A stretch of DNA of 44,036 bases from Phlegmacium glaucopus (lineage: Eukaryota > Basidiomycota > Agaricomycetes > Agaricales > Cortinariaceae). The notes under the pieces are model-generated. The model was not told the DNA's origin. It saw only the letters and a list, made by a program, of their open reading frames with translations, and did no database searches. A program made the translations under genes and the position numbers. Each line of letters starts with the position of its first letter. Positions within the stretch are counted from its first letter, which is position 1. Where the stretch lies: contig MU130546.1 of assembly GCA_015039465.1 (NCBI GenBank), positions 281,280-325,315 on the forward strand. Direction: 5' to 3'. This document shows, one piece after another, positions 42,943 through 44,036 of the stretch.

Positions 42943-44036
42943 ATGCAAACTCGTTCTAAAACTTCCAAAACACAATTACCGATACAAGAAATTATGTCCC
43001 ACGAAAACACTCCCATTCCCGATGTAGTCGAAGAGGCTAGTCATATTGATGAACCTCGGAGTACTACGGAAGAAGTTGAGTCTCCAACTATTCATATCAA
43101 TCAACTCGTTTCCGCTTTAAATTCCCTCGGGAAATCTTCAGCCAAGTCCGATTCGGCTGGCAGACTTAGAGAGCCCGAACCCTTCACGGGTAAGGACCCT
43201 AAGAAACTAAAAGCTTTTCTTTTCCAGTGCAAGCTCTATTTCCGGAGCTCTTCCGACACATTCCGAGATGACTCCAAGCGAGTAACCTTTGCTCTGTCCT
43301 ATCTCCGGGACGTAGCTCAGGAATGGTTCGAACCTGGAATTTCCGGTCTCACCGACGAGCCTCCGTCTTGGCTTGAAGATTGGGATCTCTTTGTCAGCGA
43401 ACTCCAGTCCAACTTCGGTCCTTACGACGAGTCCGCCGACATAGAACACAAACTCACCAATCTCCGAATGAAGGACGGCCAACGTATCTCCGATTACTTA
43501 GTCCGGTTCAACTCCTTGGCAGTCCGCTGTACTTGGGGCGAGCCTGCTCTTAGGTATAGGTTTTACGAAGGTTTACCTTCCCGAATCAAGGATGAAATCA
43601 GCAAAGGTGATGGCAAGCCCCGGTCTTTAACCGCGATGCGTCAAAAAGCTCAAAACGTCGATGCTCGCTACTGGGAACGTATGCAAGAACGTTCTCGGGA
43701 ATCCGCCCCGCAGCAACGCCAAAACCCTCCGAAGGGTCCTACCCCTTCTTCATCCTCCTCCATACCCTCTTCTTCCAACCCTTCTTCCAGTTCCGGTAAA
43801 CAGTCTCGGCCTTCGGATCAAAAATCCGTTAAGCCCGCAGACCCCGGTAAGGTTTCATCTTCCACTCCTCCTAAACCTAATCTAGAAGGCAAGCTGGACT
43901 CGCGGGGTAGACTTACCCAGCAAGAAAGGCAACGCCGGATGGATAATAAACTTTGTCTTTTCTGTGGCAAGCCGGGACATCGCGTTCCTGACTGTAACCT
44001 TGCCAAGGCAAGCTCCGCTAAAGGCCGAGCCTCTCC
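42943..44036 (+). CDS. gag: gag of second Metaviridae element (5' part, intact)
   Basis: The frame is open from ATG 42943 (MQTRSKTSKTQLPIQE) to the end of the window, 364 codons without a stop. Features in order: an acidic N-terminus (MSHENTPIPDVVEEASHIDE); INQLVSALNSLGKSSAKSD; and a capsid-like retrotransposon-gag region, REPEPFTGKDPKKLKAFLFQ, then CKLYFRSSSDTFRDDSKRV and LEDWDLFVSELQSNFGPYDE. A Ser/Pro-rich linker precedes the nucleocapsid zinc knuckle CLFCGKPGHRVPDC (C-x2-C-x4-H-x4-C) at about 43954-43995. CGA and other CpG codons are retained, unlike the LTR1 element, which suggests a recent insertion. Protease and pol should follow outside the window. An in-frame second ATG at 42994 could also start translation. 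Confidence 0.9.
   Translation, partial: MQTRSKTSKTQLPIQEIMSHENTPIPDVVEEASHIDEPRSTTEEVESPTIHINQLVSALNSLGKSSAKSDSAGRLREPEPFTGKDPKKLKAFLFQCKLYFRSSSDTFRDDSKRVTFALSYLRDVAQEWFEPGISGLTDEPPSWLEDWDLFVSELQSNFGPYDESADIEHKLTNLRMKDGQRISDYLVRFNSLAVRCTWGEPALRYRFYEGLPSRIKDEISKGDGKPRSLTAMRQKAQNVDARYWERMQERSRESAPQQRQNPPKGPTPSSSSSIPSSSNPSSSSGKQSRPSDQKSVKPADPGKVSSSTPPKPNLEGKLDSRGRLTQQERQRRMDNKLCLFCGKPGHRVPDCNLAKASSAKGRAS

Noticed and set aside
1..44036. CRISPR arrays, tRNA or rRNA genes
   Set aside because: No array of identical repeats with unique spacers apart from the minisatellite and coding TPR repeats; no recognisable tRNA T-arm/acceptor pairing or rRNA motif was seen by eye. A tRNAscan-type search would be needed to be certain.

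Overview
The window looks like nuclear DNA of an agaricomycete (mushroom-type basidiomycete). The reasons are: genes split by many 47-64 nt GT-AG introns; a fungal adenylate cyclase of RA-LRR-PP2C-cyclase layout; a Cps1-type family 2 glycosyltransferase; an agaric-type F-box protein; NB-ARC/TPR NOD-like receptors; and a heavy load of Metaviridae (Ty3/gypsy) LTR elements. A run of 100 N (17271-17370) marks an assembly gap.

Layout. 1-4.3 kb is a repeat-rich flank: a solo LTR with a perfect 5-bp target duplication, a small terminal-inverted-repeat element carrying a nested solo LTR, a truncated LTR joined to a TPR fragment, and a 20-bp minisatellite. 4.3-8.3 kb (minus) is a decayed NB-ARC/TPR receptor gene (N1) whose third intron was enlarged about 25-fold by two nested hAT-like MITEs. 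9.2-10.5 kb (minus) is a broken copy of the FACT subunit gene POB3/SSRP1. 11.1-17.0 kb (plus) is the adenylate cyclase gene (five exons, 1877 aa by my model). 17.5-19.1 kb (plus) is a four-exon gene of unknown function. 19.6-21.5 kb (minus) is an F-box protein. 23.3-25.0 kb (minus) is the glycosyltransferase. 26.9-29.3 kb holds an unrecognised minus-strand gene or gene remnant. 29.6-33.1 kb (plus) is N2, a paralogue of N1 with open frames in six exons and an array of eleven near-identical 42-aa TPR units. 33.5-44.0 kb is a stack of nested transposons: a minus-strand solo LTR split by a complete but mutated chromodomain Metaviridae element, itself split by another solo LTR; then three copies of the same TIR element family seen at 1.2 kb; and finally the 5' LTR and intact gag of a young Metaviridae element that runs off the window.

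How it fits together. A gene core (cAMP signalling, polysaccharide synthesis, F-box) is flanked by two outward-facing NLR paralogues, one decayed and one apparently open, embedded in transposon-rich DNA. Exact target-site duplications let the order of many insertions be read directly. The less usual observations are: (i) a four-copy non-autonomous TIR family with 8-bp duplications and a telomere-like CCCTAA-rich core; (ii) 10-11 nt self-complementarity between LTR and primer site in both LTR element families, pointing to Tf1-type self-priming; (iii) decay of the chromodomain element by transitions only, with ten in-frame stops that are all TGA, apparently at arginine CGA codons; (iv) a small conserved exon motif (N-I-x-G-G-T-F) upstream of the NB-ARC domain in both NLR paralogues. 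All calls come from reading the sequence; no database search was run.
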